55,460 nt of DNA from Xanthomonas sp. (GCF_017163755.1 NZ_JAFIWC010000033.1:1-55460), one strand, 5' to 3'. Positions 8,339 through 17,652 are shown, counted from the stretch's first letter. Notes: generated by a model from the letters alone, not told the origin. Program-made: numbers and translations.

Positions 8339-9142
8339 CTAGCGCAGCGCGGCGCAGTCCAGTGAGCGCTGCCGCGCCGCGCCGAGCTGGCGGCGCAGCG
8401 CGCCGGCCTGCGCCGCGGACGCCACGCGCAGGTCCAGCCACCAGCGCGGCTGGCCGCTGCCGCCGCTGGGAATCAGTTCGACGTTGAAGCCGGCCTTGGC
8501 CAGTTCGGCACGGCGGCGTTCGGCGCCTTCGCGGCTGCGGTACTGGCCGAGCGCGATCGCGCCGGCTTCCTCGCCCTGGCGGATCGGATAGTAGTCGCGG
8601 ATGCCGGCGGCGACGATGCGCTCGACCGCGGCCTTGACCCCGTCCTCGCCGCCGATGGTCGGCAGCAGCACGCGGAAGCTGGTGGCGTCGCTGTCGCCGA
8701 CCTCGCGCACGCGCGCACGCGGCAGGTCCGCGGCCAGCGTCGCGGCGGCCGCATCGGCGGCGGCGCGATCGGGATACGGTCCCACGCTCAGGCACACCGG
8801 CGGCGCGGCGGCCGCATCGGGCTGCGTCGGCGTCGGCGCAGGCGCGGGCGCGGGCGGCGGCGTAGCGGCGGCGACGGACGCCGCCGGCACCGACGCCACG
8901 GCGGCAGAAGCCGGGGTGTCGGACGCAGGCACCGATGGCGAAAGCGGCACCGCCGGCAATGCGGGTTTGGCCGGCGCCGAGGCAGCGGGAGCGGGGCCGG
9001 CATCGAGCAGTTGCAGCGTCGCCACGCCCGGCGGCGGCGAAGGCGGCGCAGGAACCGGCGCGGCCTGCGGCTGCGTCGCCCACCACAGCGCCACGCCGAG
9101 GTTGAGGATGATCAGGACGACGAGCAGGGCGCGGACGAGCAT
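8339..9142 (-). CDS. SPOR-domain membrane protein
   Basis: The 267-residue protein has one N-terminal membrane segment (about 4-22) and a long Pro/Ala-rich linker (25-115). The C-terminal region (about 185-260: IALGQYRSREGAERRRAEL, VELIPSG) has the form of a SPOR repeat. SPOR domains bind denuded septal peptidoglycan, so it is likely a bitopic inner-membrane protein of the division or cell-wall machinery. It begins nine bases after coaX ends and forms the last gene of a birA-coaX-SPOR operon. Confidence 0.87.
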   Translation of the reverse strand: MLVRALLVVLIILNLGVALWWATQPQAAPVPAPPSPPPGVATLQLLDAGPAPAASAPAKPALPAVPLSPSVPASDTPASAAVASVPAASVAAATPPPAPAPAPTPTQPDAAAAPPVCLSVGPYPDRAAADAAAATLAADLPRARVREVGDSDATSFRVLLPTIGGEDGVKAAVERIVAAGIRDYYPIRQGEEAGAIALGQYRSREGAERRRAELAKAGFNVELIPSGGSGQPRWWLDLRVASAAQAGALRRQLGAARQRSLDCAALR

Positions 9143-9151
9143 GCGCCGATT

Positions 9152-9898
9152 CTACCCGGCGCCCTGCGCGGCGTCGTGGCCCGGTTGCGCCGCCCACAGC
9201 GCCAGTCCGTCCAGCACCAGCGAGGGCCGGTGCTCGGCGGCGTCCAGCCACGGCAGCAACGCCGGCGCGCCGCCGCCGTGGAGCAACAGCCGCGGCGGCC
9301 GCGACAGCAATGCCTGGCCCTGCTGCAGGCTGCGTTCGATCAGCGCCAGCGCGGCGCCGTCGCAGCCGGAGGCCAGCGCATCGGCGGTGTCGTCGGCGAA
9401 CTCGCGATAGGCGCCGCCTTCGGCCGGCAGCTGCGCGGCGCGCTGCTGCAGCGCCTGGCGCATCGTGGTCGGCGATGGCGCGATGCGCCCGCCGTGGTGC
9501 TGGCCGTGGCGATCGAGCAGGTCGACGGTCAATGCGGTGCCGATGCCCACCACCAGCACGTCGCCGGCGCCGTGCGCGGCGAGCAGCGCCAGGAAGCGGT
9601 CCACGCCGAACCTGTGCGGCTGCGCGTAGGCGATGCGCACGCCGGCGCAGGCGGCCGCGCTGCGCGCCACGCGCACCTGACCGAAGCGCGCGCGCAGCGC
9701 GTCCAGCACCGCGGCGGTCAGCGCCGGCGCGGCGACGCTGGCCACGTAGGCGGTGTCGCCGCGCGGCAGCGCCGCGACCGCCGCCGCGTCCATCGCCTCG
9801 GCGCCGTGCGCCCACGCCTGCACCGCGCCGGCGCCGCGCGCGTGCCGCGCGGCGAACTTGAAGCGCGAGTTGCCCAGGTCGAACAGCCAGTCGCTCAT
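9152..9898 (-). CDS. coaX: Type III pantothenate kinase
   Basis: CoaX phosphorylates pantothenate, the first step of coenzyme A synthesis. The 248-residue protein shows the ASKHA-fold motifs of this family: DLGNSRFKF at 6-14, the GVDRFLALLAA motif near 107, and GTALTVD for the second phosphate-binding loop. Type III enzymes are insensitive to CoA feedback. Its ATG overlaps the birA stop codon (ATGA), which points to translational coupling. Confidence 0.96.
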   Translation of the reverse strand: MSDWLFDLGNSRFKFAARHARGAGAVQAWAHGAEAMDAAAVAALPRGDTAYVASVAAPALTAAVLDALRARFGQVRVARSAAACAGVRIAYAQPHRFGVDRFLALLAAHGAGDVLVVGIGTALTVDLLDRHGQHHGGRIAPSPTTMRQALQQRAAQLPAEGGAYREFADDTADALASGCDGAALALIERSLQQGQALLSRPPRLLLHGGGAPALLPWLDAAEHRPSLVLDGLALWAAQPGHDAAQGAG

Positions 9899-10860
9899 GC
9901 CGGCCTCACGCTGACTTCGCCGGCATGGATCCGGCGTTCGCCGCCGTCGCAGGCGACCCGCAGCGCGCCGTCGTCGGCCAGGCCGAGCGCGCGGCCCTCG
10001 CTGACCACGCCGGCCTCGTCGATGCGCACCGTGCGCCCGGCCAGCAGGTCCAGCGCCGCGTAGCGCGGCAGGAACGGCGCCAGGCCCTGCGCGTCGAACA
10101 GCGCCAGCGCCGGCAGCAGGTGCGACAGCACCGCCGCGGCGATGGCGTTGCGCGAGACCTCGGCGCCGGCCAGGCTGGCCAGGTCGGTCCACGGCTGCCC
10201 GATGCCGGCGGCGCTGGCGGCCGGCATGCGCACGTTGAGTCCCAGCCCGATCACCGCATGCGCCGGGCCGGCGAACTCGCCGCCGCCCTCGACCAGCAGC
10301 CCGCCCAGCTTGCGCCCGTCGGCGAGCAGGTCGTTGGGCCATTTCAGCCCGACCGTGGCGAAGCCGCGCTCGCGCAGCGCTTCGGCCACCGCCACGCCCG
10401 CCGCCAGGCTGAGGCCGCCGAGGCGGCCGAGGCCGCCGGCGAAGCCGCGCGCCACCGACAGGTACAGGTGCGCCGCCAACGGCGAAGCCCAGACCCGGCC
10501 GCGGCGTCCGCGCCCGCCGGTCTGGCGCTCGGCCAGCAGCACCGCGCAGCCCTGCGCCGGCACCGGACGCGCCAGCAGGGCGCTGTTGCTCGAGGCCAGG
10601 CTCCAGGCGATCTCCAGCGCGCCCAGCTCGGCCCGCGCCGCCGGCGCCAGCGCCGCGCGCAGGACCTCGGCGTCGAGCAGTTCCAGCGGCCGCGCCAGCC
10701 CGTAGCCTTGGCCGGCGCGGCCGTCGATCTCGACGCCGGCCGCGCGCAGGCCTTCGATGCGCTTCCACACCGCGGCGCGGGTGAGCCCGAACGAACGCGC
10801 CAGCGCGTCGCCGGAAAGGCGGCCCTGGCTGAGCCGGGCCAATAGTTCGCGATCGTCCAC
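9895..10860 (-). CDS. birA: Biotin--protein ligase / biotin operon repressor
   Basis: BirA attaches biotin to carrier proteins through biotinyl-AMP. Residues 1-60 form a winged helix-turn-helix (LSGDALARSFGLTRAAVWKR), so it may also repress biotin genes. The ligase domain shows the biotin-binding loop GRGRRGR (about 115) and KWPNDLL (about 172), and ends in the SH3-like C-terminal domain. I chose the GTG at 10860 (VDDRELL), which matches where homologues start. A longer open frame upstream is not protein-like. Confidence 0.95.
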   Translation of the reverse strand: MDDRELLARLSQGRLSGDALARSFGLTRAAVWKRIEGLRAAGVEIDGRAGQGYGLARPLELLDAEVLRAALAPAARAELGALEIAWSLASSNSALLARPVPAQGCAVLLAERQTGGRGRRGRVWASPLAAHLYLSVARGFAGGLGRLGGLSLAAGVAVAEALRERGFATVGLKWPNDLLADGRKLGGLLVEGGGEFAGPAHAVIGLGLNVRMPAASAAGIGQPWTDLASLAGAEVSRNAIAAAVLSHLLPALALFDAQGLAPFLPRYAALDLLAGRTVRIDEAGVVSEGRALGLADDGALRVACDGGERRIHAGEVSVRPA

Positions 10861-10986
10861 GCCGGTTCCAACGCCTCGAAGGGGAAAATTATGCGGGAAG
10901 CGCCGCGCCGGCGCCTGGCCGGCCTGCACCGGCAACAAAGCCGCGCTAGAATCGGCGACCACCGCCGCTCGCCCCGGATGCCGACG

Positions 10987-11256
10987 ATGCGCCGATTCGT
11001 GCTGTGCCTGACCCTGCTGCTGCTTCCGCTGGCAGCCGCCCACGCGTCCGACGCGCTGGTGGCCAAGGAGCGCGGCGCCTGCGTGTACGCCGACAGCGCC
11101 GAACCCGACGGCAGCGCGCCGCGCCCGGCCGCGCCGCGCGCACCGGCGTCCAAGCCGGCGCCCGCGCCCAGCGGCGGTGGCGGCGGCGACAGCGACCTGA
11201 TGCCGCGCCTGCGCATGCCCAAGTGGCACAGCTTCCTGCCGGGGATGTTCCGCTGA
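10987..11256 (+). CDS. Small exported protein, Pro/Gly-rich
   Basis: The 89-residue product has a signal peptide (MRRFVLCLTLLLLPLAAAHA). A short mature part follows with a Pro/Ala-rich region, a run of five glycines and the tail MPKWHSFLPGMFR. No family is recognised. The ATG at 10987 has GGA eight bases upstream; another in-frame ATG at 10978 adds three residues. Its stop overlaps the probable start of the MtfA-like gene. Confidence 0.65.
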   Translation: MRRFVLCLTLLLLPLAAAHASDALVAKERGACVYADSAEPDGSAPRPAAPRAPASKPAPAPSGGGGGDSDLMPRLRMPKWHSFLPGMFR

Positions 11257-12011
11257 TTTCACGCTGGTGGCGCTGGCTGCGCCCGGCGCCGCCGGCGATC
11301 GACGACGCGCACTGGCGGCCCGTCCGCCAGCGCTGCGCCTGGGTCGCCGCGCTGGACGCGCCGCAGGAACAGCGGTTGCGCGCGCTGGCCGCGTTGTTCC
11401 TGCAGCACAAGACCATATCGCCGGTGGACGGGCTGGTGCTGGATGCGGCGCAGCGCGCGCTGCTGGCGGCGCTGTGCTGCCTGCCGCTGCTGCGCTTCGG
11501 CGAACAGGGCATGCGCGGCTGGTCGCAGCTGATCGTGTACCCGGACGCATTCCGGGTGCGCCGCAGCCATGTCGATGCGGCCGGCGTGCTGCACGAGTGG
11601 GACGACGAACTGATCGGCGAATCCTGGGACAGCGGCCCGTTGATCCTGTCGTGGGCCGACGTGCAGGCCGACCTGGACGAACCGCGCGCCGGCTACTGCG
11701 TGGCGGTGCACGAGATGGCGCACAAGCTCGACGTGCTGGACGGCGCGCTCGACGGCACCCCGCCGCTGCCGCGCGACTGGCAGCGGCAATGGGCCGCCGA
11801 CTTCCAGCGCAGCTACGACGCGTTCTGCGCGCGCGTCGCCGACGGCCGCGCGACCGATCTGGATCCGTACGCGGCCGAGGCGCCCGAGGAATTCTTCGCC
11901 GTGGTCAGCGAATACCATTTCTCCGCGCCGCAGCGGTTGCAACGCGAGATGCCGGAGGTGGCCGCGCACCTGGCGCGGTTCTACGGGCCGCCGCCGTTCG
12001 CCGCGCGGTGA
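11253..12011 (+). CDS. mtfA: MtfA-like zinc peptidase (M90 family)
   Basis: The protein has the gluzincin motif HEMAHKLD (about 153-160) and a downstream EEFFAV glutamate, as in MtfA. In E. coli MtfA is a cytosolic peptidase that also binds the glucose repressor Mlc. Length (about 252 residues) fits the family. No ATG or GTG is available near the expected N-terminus. The best candidate is a CTG at 11253 that overlaps the previous stop codon as CTGA and has GGGG nine bases upstream, so the two genes are probably coupled. The start is uncertain. Confidence 0.88.
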   Translation: MISRWWRWLRPAPPAIDDAHWRPVRQRCAWVAALDAPQEQRLRALAALFLQHKTISPVDGLVLDAAQRALLAALCCLPLLRFGEQGMRGWSQLIVYPDAFRVRRSHVDAAGVLHEWDDELIGESWDSGPLILSWADVQADLDEPRAGYCVAVHEMAHKLDVLDGALDGTPPLPRDWQRQWAADFQRSYDAFCARVADGRATDLDPYAAEAPEEFFAVVSEYHFSAPQRLQREMPEVAAHLARFYGPPPFAAR

Positions 12012-12045
12012 GCGGCCCGGCGCGCCGCGCCGGCGCGCGGCCGCG

Positions 12046-13236
12046 TCACACCAGGCGCAGGTCCCTGGCCTGCGCCTGCGGGAACACCCGCTGCAGCTGC
12101 GCCGGCGACAGGCCCCACATGCGCCCGAGCAGGCCGCCGAGCAGGTCGCGGTAGTTGGTCAGCACCGGGTAGTCGCGGTCCTGGAACAGCGCCGCGCGGG
12201 TCACCGCCACCTGCTCGCCGGCGATGCGCCCGCCGGCGATGCCGCCGCCCAGGACCCAGTAGGCGGTGCCGTGGCCATGGTCGGTGCCCTTGTCGCCGTT
12301 CTCGCGGAAGGTGCGGCCGAACTCGGACAGCACCACCACCACGGTGTCGCGCCAGTGCGGGCCGAGCGCGTCGGCGTAGGCCGCCAGGCCCTCGGACAGG
12401 TTCCTGAGATTGTTGGCGAGCGCGCCGGCGGTACTGCCCTGGTTGACGTGGGTGTCCCAGCCGCCGACGTCGACGAAGCCGAGCCGGTAGCGGTCGCGCA
12501 TCAGCGTGGCGATGCGCCGCGTTTCCTCGGCGAAGGTGCGCGCGCTGGCGGCGCCGCGGTTGGCCTGCGCCATTTCCTCGCGCAGCGCCTGCGATACCTG
12601 CTGGCGCAGCGCCAGGCCCTCGTGCGCGGCCGACGCCAGCGGCGTGTCCTGGTACATCTGCGCCAGGATCGCCGCCTGCCGCGTATCGAACGCTGGCGTG
12701 GCGGCGCGCTTGAGCGACAGGTTCGGGACGTCGCCGCCGCCCTGGAAGCTCAGCGGCAGCGAATCGGTGAAGGCGATCGACGGCGTGCCGGTGGCCACCT
12801 GCGACAGGCGCGCCAGGAAGCCGGAGCGGTAGTCGCCGCGCTGGCCCGCCGCCGCGCCGGCCTCGATGTCGTCCTGGGTCTGGAAGTGGCTGCGCGACAG
12901 GTCGTCGGTGCCGGCGAACGGCACGAACGCCAGCTGCTTGCGCTGCCACAGCGGCAGCAGGCTCTCGCGCAGCGCCGGATTCAGCCCCCACTGCGCATCC
13001 AGCGCGATCGCGCTGTCCGCCTCGCCCGGATCGGGACGCGCGATCGCCAGGCTCGGCCGCGCCTCGTGGTAGAAGTCGCTCGCGTACGGCACCAGCAGGT
13101 TGTTGCTGTCGTAGCCGCCGCGCAGGAACACCAGCAGCAGGCGCGGCGACGGCGCGGGCGCCGCGAACAGGCGTCCGGCGAACGGCAGGCTGGCCGCGGC
13201 GGCGGCGGATGCGAGCAGGAACTGGCGACGGTGCAT
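12046..13236 (-). CDS. DUF1501 family exported protein
   Basis: The 396-residue protein begins MHRRQFLLASAAAAASLPFAG, a twin-arginine-like signal. It carries the DUF1501 pattern: FLRGGYDSNNLLVPY near 40, GGWDTHVNQG in the middle and LSEFGRTFREN followed by DHGHGTAYWVLGGG near the end. The fold is related to alkaline-phosphatase/sulfatase-type proteins. Its function is not established. It follows the DUF1800 gene by 23 bases, the usual pairing of these two families. Confidence 0.92.
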   Translation of the reverse strand: MHRRQFLLASAAAAASLPFAGRLFAAPAPSPRLLLVFLRGGYDSNNLLVPYASDFYHEARPSLAIARPDPGEADSAIALDAQWGLNPALRESLLPLWQRKQLAFVPFAGTDDLSRSHFQTQDDIEAGAAAGQRGDYRSGFLARLSQVATGTPSIAFTDSLPLSFQGGGDVPNLSLKRAATPAFDTRQAAILAQMYQDTPLASAAHEGLALRQQVSQALREEMAQANRGAASARTFAEETRRIATLMRDRYRLGFVDVGGWDTHVNQGSTAGALANNLRNLSEGLAAYADALGPHWRDTVVVVLSEFGRTFRENGDKGTDHGHGTAYWVLGGGIAGGRIAGEQVAVTRAALFQDRDYPVLTNYRDLLGGLLGRMWGLSPAQLQRVFPQAQARDLRLV

Positions 13237-13259
13237 GGCGGTCTCCGCGGTCGCTGCGC

Positions 13260-14846
13260 TCAGCGGTAGTTGAAGTCCGGCGAGGCCAGCAGGAACGCGT
13301 TCCATTCCTGCTGCGAACGCGCCTGCGCCAGCGCCTGGCGCGTGGCCGGGCCGAGCTGCGGCTCGACCGCCTGGTAGTACAGCGGCGTGGCCAGCTGCGG
13401 GAACCCGGCGCGCTGCTGGCCGTCGAGGGTGAACAGCTGGGTGTTGCCGCCGCCGATCGCGCGCGCGATCTCGAAGCGCTGCGCCATCTGTCCGGAGCTG
13501 TTCCATGCGCTGGACTGCAGCGGCCAGCCGTCGGGGGTGATGCGCCCGTACAGCGGTTCGCCCATCTGGCTCAGCCAGCCGAGCAGCGGCCGCGGATTGA
13601 CGATGACCTGGCCGTCGTAGGCCAGGCGCAGCGACGACACCAGGAATCGGTACGGATCCTTGAACTTGCGCTGCGCGCCAGCGGCCATCTCCGGCGAGGT
13701 GAACAGGGTGCGCAGCACCTCGGCGATGTCTCCGTCGCTGCGTTCGAAGCTGCGCGCCATCCTCGCCACCAGCGCCGGGGGCGGATCGTCGGCGACGAAG
13801 TACTCGGCCAGGCGCCGGGAGACGAAGCGCGCGCAGGCCGGCTGGCGCACGATCAGTTGCACCGCGCGCTGCACCTCGTCGAAACCGCCGCCGGCGATGC
13901 GCTGGCCGAGCAGGGTCTTGTCGCCCGGCTGGTGCCGCGCCGGATTGAACTCGAACGCGCCGCGGCGCAGGTACTGCGCCTGCTGCGCCGGCGGCAGGCG
14001 CGGTGGCGCGTCGCGGTTGGGCGGCACGATGCCCACGCCGGTGAGGATCAGCGCCAGCTGCTGCACGTCGCGCTGGTCGTAGCCGCCGTCCACGCCGAGC
14101 GTATGCAGTTCCATCAGTTCGCGCGCATAGTTCTCGTTGACCTTGCCCTTGGCGTTCTGCGCGTTGTCCAGGTACTCGAGCATCGCCGGGCTCTGCAGCG
14201 TCGCCATCACCAGGTCGGAGAACTTGCCCAGCGCGTGCGGGCGGATCGCGTTCTCGCTGTAGTCGGCCACGGCCCAGCGCACCCGGCCCTTGTCGGCGAA
14301 CACGCTGAAATGGTTGAGCCAGAACCACGCCATCTGTTCGCGCAGCTGGTCGCGCGAATACACCGCGCGCAACAGCTGCGCCTGCCTTGCCTGCGCCAGC
14401 AGCGCGTCGGCGCGCTGCTGCAGCGCCTTCTTCGCCGCGACCTTGGCCTCGCCGTCGGGCAGCGCCTTGATCGCCTGCTGGCGCGCCGCGAGCTCCGCGA
14501 GCAGGTCCTGCACCGGCGTGCGCAACGCATCGTAGCCGTCCAGCTGCGCGCGCACCTGCGCCGGCAGCTGGTCGTCGCCGGCGGCGGGACGCAGCTGGTC
14601 GCGCAGGAAGCGCTTGCGCCCGTCCTGCTGCAGCCGGGCGACGCTGGCGCTGTCCAGGCCGGTGGTCATCGACTGCAGCCAGCGTGCGTCGTCGTGCTCG
14701 ATCAGCTTGCCGCTGCCGGCGATGGCCGCCACGGTGAACAGCACCAGCAGCGCCGACAGCAGCAGCCGCTGCGCATGGCGCAGCAGGCGGCGGCCACGCA
14801 GGCGCATCGGCGTGCGGGACGCGGAACGGCGCCGGACTGGGGGCAT
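13260..14846 (-). CDS. DUF1800 family protein
   Basis: The 528-residue product has one N-terminal hydrophobic segment (about 28-45). The DUF1800 region follows, with motifs AWFWLNHFSVF, ENYARELMELHTLG and RRLAEYFV. It always seems to travel with DUF1501, which suggests that the two proteins act together in the envelope. The ATG at 14846 gives a basic N-terminus; a second ATG 14 codons later (MRLRGRRL) is an alternative start. Confidence 0.9.
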   Translation of the reverse strand: MPPVRRRSASRTPMRLRGRRLLRHAQRLLLSALLVLFTVAAIAGSGKLIEHDDARWLQSMTTGLDSASVARLQQDGRKRFLRDQLRPAAGDDQLPAQVRAQLDGYDALRTPVQDLLAELAARQQAIKALPDGEAKVAAKKALQQRADALLAQARQAQLLRAVYSRDQLREQMAWFWLNHFSVFADKGRVRWAVADYSENAIRPHALGKFSDLVMATLQSPAMLEYLDNAQNAKGKVNENYARELMELHTLGVDGGYDQRDVQQLALILTGVGIVPPNRDAPPRLPPAQQAQYLRRGAFEFNPARHQPGDKTLLGQRIAGGGFDEVQRAVQLIVRQPACARFVSRRLAEYFVADDPPPALVARMARSFERSDGDIAEVLRTLFTSPEMAAGAQRKFKDPYRFLVSSLRLAYDGQVIVNPRPLLGWLSQMGEPLYGRITPDGWPLQSSAWNSSGQMAQRFEIARAIGGGNTQLFTLDGQQRAGFPQLATPLYYQAVEPQLGPATRQALAQARSQQEWNAFLLASPDFNYR

Positions 14847-15056
14847 GCGGCTCCTCGCGCGGATGCGGCGGCAGGAAACGCGCAGTATCCGCGCCTGGGC
14901 AGCGGACGCGTTAAGCTTCCGTAGCCGGACGAGCGCGCATTTGCGTGGAATTCAGCCGCAGCGCGATGCGCGCGCCTGGATGTCGATGCCGATACGCCGA
15001 GGTCGACAGGTGCGCCACGCCGCAACGCGCAGGCGGACGCGCGAGTGCGGGAACCG

Positions 15057-16472
15057 CTACAGGCCCGGCGGCAATGTGACCAGGAAGCGTGCCCCGCCCA
15101 GCTCCTCCGAGCGCGTCACCTGCAGTTCGCCGCGATAGCCCTTGATCAGATCCTGCACGATCGCCAGGCCGATGCCGTGGCCGTGCACGCGCTCATCGCC
15201 GCGCACGCCGCGCTGCAGGATGTGGACCACGTCCTCCGGCGCGATGCCGGGACCGTCGTCGTCCACCGACAGCACCATGCCGGCGCGGCGGCTGCCGGCG
15301 GCCTGGGTCGGGCGCGCGGTCAACAGCACGCGCCGCCGCGCCCACTTGAACGCGTTCTCGAGCAGGTTGCCGAGCAGTTCCTGCAGATCGCCCGGCTCGC
15401 CGTGGAAGCGCGCGGCCGGATCGATGTCGAACTCGCACAGCACGCCCTTGGCCGCGTAGACCTTCTCCAGGCCGCGGACGATTTCCTCGGCGTTGGGCTC
15501 GATCGGCAGCGGCGCGGAGAACAGCTTGTGGCCGCTGGAAGCCGCGCGCGCCAGCTGGTAGGACACCAGGTTGTTCATGCGCCGCAGCTGGATGTCCAGT
15601 TCCTCGCGCAGGTCCACCTCGCGCGCGCCGCTGTCGAGCTGGGTGCGCAGCACCGCCAGCGGCGTCTTCAGGCTGTGCGCCAGGTCGGCCAGCGTGTTGC
15701 GCTGGCGGTCCAGGTTCTCGCGTTCGCTTTCGATGAAGGCGTTGATGCTGTCGGTCAGCGGCTCCAGCTCGCGCGGATGGCGGTCGCCCATGCGGATCGC
15801 TTCGCCGCGCTGCACCTTGGTCAGCTCGTTGATCACCCGCCGCAGCGGGCGCAGGCTCCACTGCAGGATCACGGTCTGCAGCAGCAGCAGGATCAGGCCG
15901 GCGCCGCCCAGATAGAACCAGACCCGTCCGCGGAACACGCGCAGCTGCGCGCCGAGCGCGCGGGTGTCCTCCATCACGTAGATGGTCACCGGCGTTTCCT
16001 TGTCCCGGCGCACGTAGGCCAGGCCGATGCCGTAGCGGTAGACCTCGCCCTCGCTGCCGTCGATCTGGGTCATCGGCAGCGGCCCGTCGAAGGTCTCCTG
16101 CCGCGGCTCCAGCATCTGCCCGGTCGGCGGCAGCGGCCCTTCGCTGGACATCGAGATCCAGCGTTCGTTGGGCATCACGATCTGCGCGTACAGGCCGCTG
16201 CCCGGACGGTCGAAATGCGTGTCCGGCGGCGGCTTGTCGTTGTTGATGTACAGCGAGCCGTCGCGCGCCACGTCGATGTTGTTGGCGTAGGCGGTGGCGT
16301 AGCTCTTCAGCCGTTCGCGCAGGTTGTTGAGCGCGGTGTCGGCGAAGGCCTGGTCCAGCGCGTAGCCGGCCAGGGCCAGGAACGCCACCAGGCTGAGGCT
16401 GGCGGCGAGCAGCTGCCGCGCCTGCAGCGAGCGCGGCAGCCAGCGCCTGACGAACCGGGAACGGCCGCGCAC
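15057..16472 (-). CDS. phoQ: Sensor histidine kinase PhoQ
   Basis: A 471-residue membrane kinase with two transmembrane segments (about 20-38 and 186-205). Between them is a periplasmic sensor domain of about 145 residues. HAMP and dimerization regions follow, with the phosphorylated histidine at His266 in LAHSLKTPLA. The ATP-binding domain contains NLLENAFKWA and VDDDGPGI. The kinase partners PhoP, 28 bases upstream. In Xanthomonas pathogens PhoPQ responds to divalent cations and supports virulence. Confidence 0.95.
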   Translation of the reverse strand: MRGRSRFVRRWLPRSLQARQLLAASLSLVAFLALAGYALDQAFADTALNNLRERLKSYATAYANNIDVARDGSLYINNDKPPPDTHFDRPGSGLYAQIVMPNERWISMSSEGPLPPTGQMLEPRQETFDGPLPMTQIDGSEGEVYRYGIGLAYVRRDKETPVTIYVMEDTRALGAQLRVFRGRVWFYLGGAGLILLLLQTVILQWSLRPLRRVINELTKVQRGEAIRMGDRHPRELEPLTDSINAFIESERENLDRQRNTLADLAHSLKTPLAVLRTQLDSGAREVDLREELDIQLRRMNNLVSYQLARAASSGHKLFSAPLPIEPNAEEIVRGLEKVYAAKGVLCEFDIDPAARFHGEPGDLQELLGNLLENAFKWARRRVLLTARPTQAAGSRRAGMVLSVDDDGPGIAPEDVVHILQRGVRGDERVHGHGIGLAIVQDLIKGYRGELQVTRSEELGGARFLVTLPPGL

Positions 16473-16500
16473 GTTACGCTCGCTGCCTGCGCGGTGCGGC

Positions 16501-17184
16501 TCAGCCTTCGTTGCGCGGGATCGCGAAACGGTAGCCGCGGCCGCGCACGGTCTCGATCGGCTTCAGCTCGCCGTCCGGGTCCAGCTTCTTGCGCAGGCGG
16601 CCGATGAAGACCTCCAGCACGTTGGAGTCGCGGTCGAAGTCCTGCTGGTAGATGTGCTCGGTCAGGTCGGCCTTGGACACCAGTTCGCCGGCGTGCATCA
16701 TCAGGTACTCGAGCACCTTGTATTCGTAGCTGGTCAGATCCACGTTGCTGCCGCTGACGCTGACCGTCTGCGCCGCCAGGTCCAACGCGACCGGCCCGCA
16801 TTCCAGGGTCGGCTTGCTCCAGCCGGCGGCGCGGCGCAGCAGCGCGTTGACCCGCGCCAGCAGCTCCTCGACATGGAACGGCTTGACCAGGTAGTCGTCG
16901 GCGCCCTGCTTCAGGCCCTCGACCTTGTCCTGCCAGCTGGAACGCGCGGTGAGGATCAGCACCGGGAACTTCTTGCCTTCGTCGCGCAGCGCCTTGATCA
17001 GCTCCATGCCCGACATCTTCGGCAGGCCCAGGTCGATGATGCCCACGTCGAACGGCACCTCGCGGCCCATGTACAGCCCTTCCTCGCCGTCCTGCGCGGC
17101 ATCCACCGCGAAGCCTTCGCGCTTCAGGCGAGCAGCCAGGGTCTCTCGCAGCGGAGCTTCGTCTTCGACCAGAAGGATACGCAT
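16501..17184 (-). CDS. phoP: Response regulator PhoP
   Basis: A 227-residue OmpR-class regulator. The receiver domain holds acidic pocket residues Glu7-Asp8, the phosphorylated Asp51 in IIDLGLPKMSG, and the switch lysine in LVKPFH. The winged-helix DNA-binding domain follows (about 125-222; EVFIGRLRKKLD). It lies directly upstream of phoQ in one transcription unit, probably with the small PepSY-like gene before it (72-base gap). Confidence 0.96.
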   Translation of the reverse strand: MRILLVEDEAPLRETLAARLKREGFAVDAAQDGEEGLYMGREVPFDVGIIDLGLPKMSGMELIKALRDEGKKFPVLILTARSSWQDKVEGLKQGADDYLVKPFHVEELLARVNALLRRAAGWSKPTLECGPVALDLAAQTVSVSGSNVDLTSYEYKVLEYLMMHAGELVSKADLTEHIYQQDFDRDSNVLEVFIGRLRKKLDPDGELKPIETVRGRGYRFAIPRNEG

Positions 17185-17256
17185 GAACTCTCCCTAGTGA
17201 CTTGCAGATGGCCGACGGCCAGGACTTTGTTACAGAATGAACCGGACTATCCGGGC

Positions 17257-17652
17257 TCAGGGGTTATCGTTGCGTGGTGGTTCATCGGTCGGCACCGGAC
17301 GCGGCGCGCGCGGCATCGGCCGCTGCGGATTGGGGTCGTCGTCCATGTAGCGGACCCGTCCGCGCCCATCCATGTACTTGACGCGGTTGATGTCGCGCCC
17401 GTCGAACGGCACCCGCTCGGCGCCAAGGATCTGGCCACCGGTGGAACGCTGCACCCGGCGCACCGCGTCGGACAGCGAGCTGCCGTCGCCACGGGCGCGT
17501 GCCGGGTCGCGCGCCTGGGCGATGGCCCCCGGACCCGGCCCTGGTCCCGGACCAGGCCCCGGCGGCACCTGCGCCCAGCCGTCACCGACCACGGCGATCG
17601 CGAGCGCGATCACGGCGGCGGTACTGCAGCGGCGGAGGGTGGCGGGTATCAC
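17257..17652 (-). CDS. PepSY-like exported protein upstream of phoPQ
   Basis: A 131-residue protein with a signal peptide (about 1-27, ending GWAQ) and a run of Gly-Pro repeats (about 31-41). A short domain (LSDAVRRVQRSTGGQILGAE, then DINRVKYMDGRGRVRYMDDD) resembles a single PepSY-type repeat: a helix followed by a beta-hairpin. It ends in a Pro/Arg-rich tail. It lies 72 bases before phoP in the same direction and is likely co-transcribed. PepSY proteins beside two-component systems often modulate the sensor, which is an inference here. Confidence 0.75.
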   Translation of the reverse strand: MIPATLRRCSTAAVIALAIAVVGDGWAQVPPGPGPGPGPGPGAIAQARDPARARGDGSSLSDAVRRVQRSTGGQILGAERVPFDGRDINRVKYMDGRGRVRYMDDDPNPQRPMPRAPRPVPTDEPPRNDNP

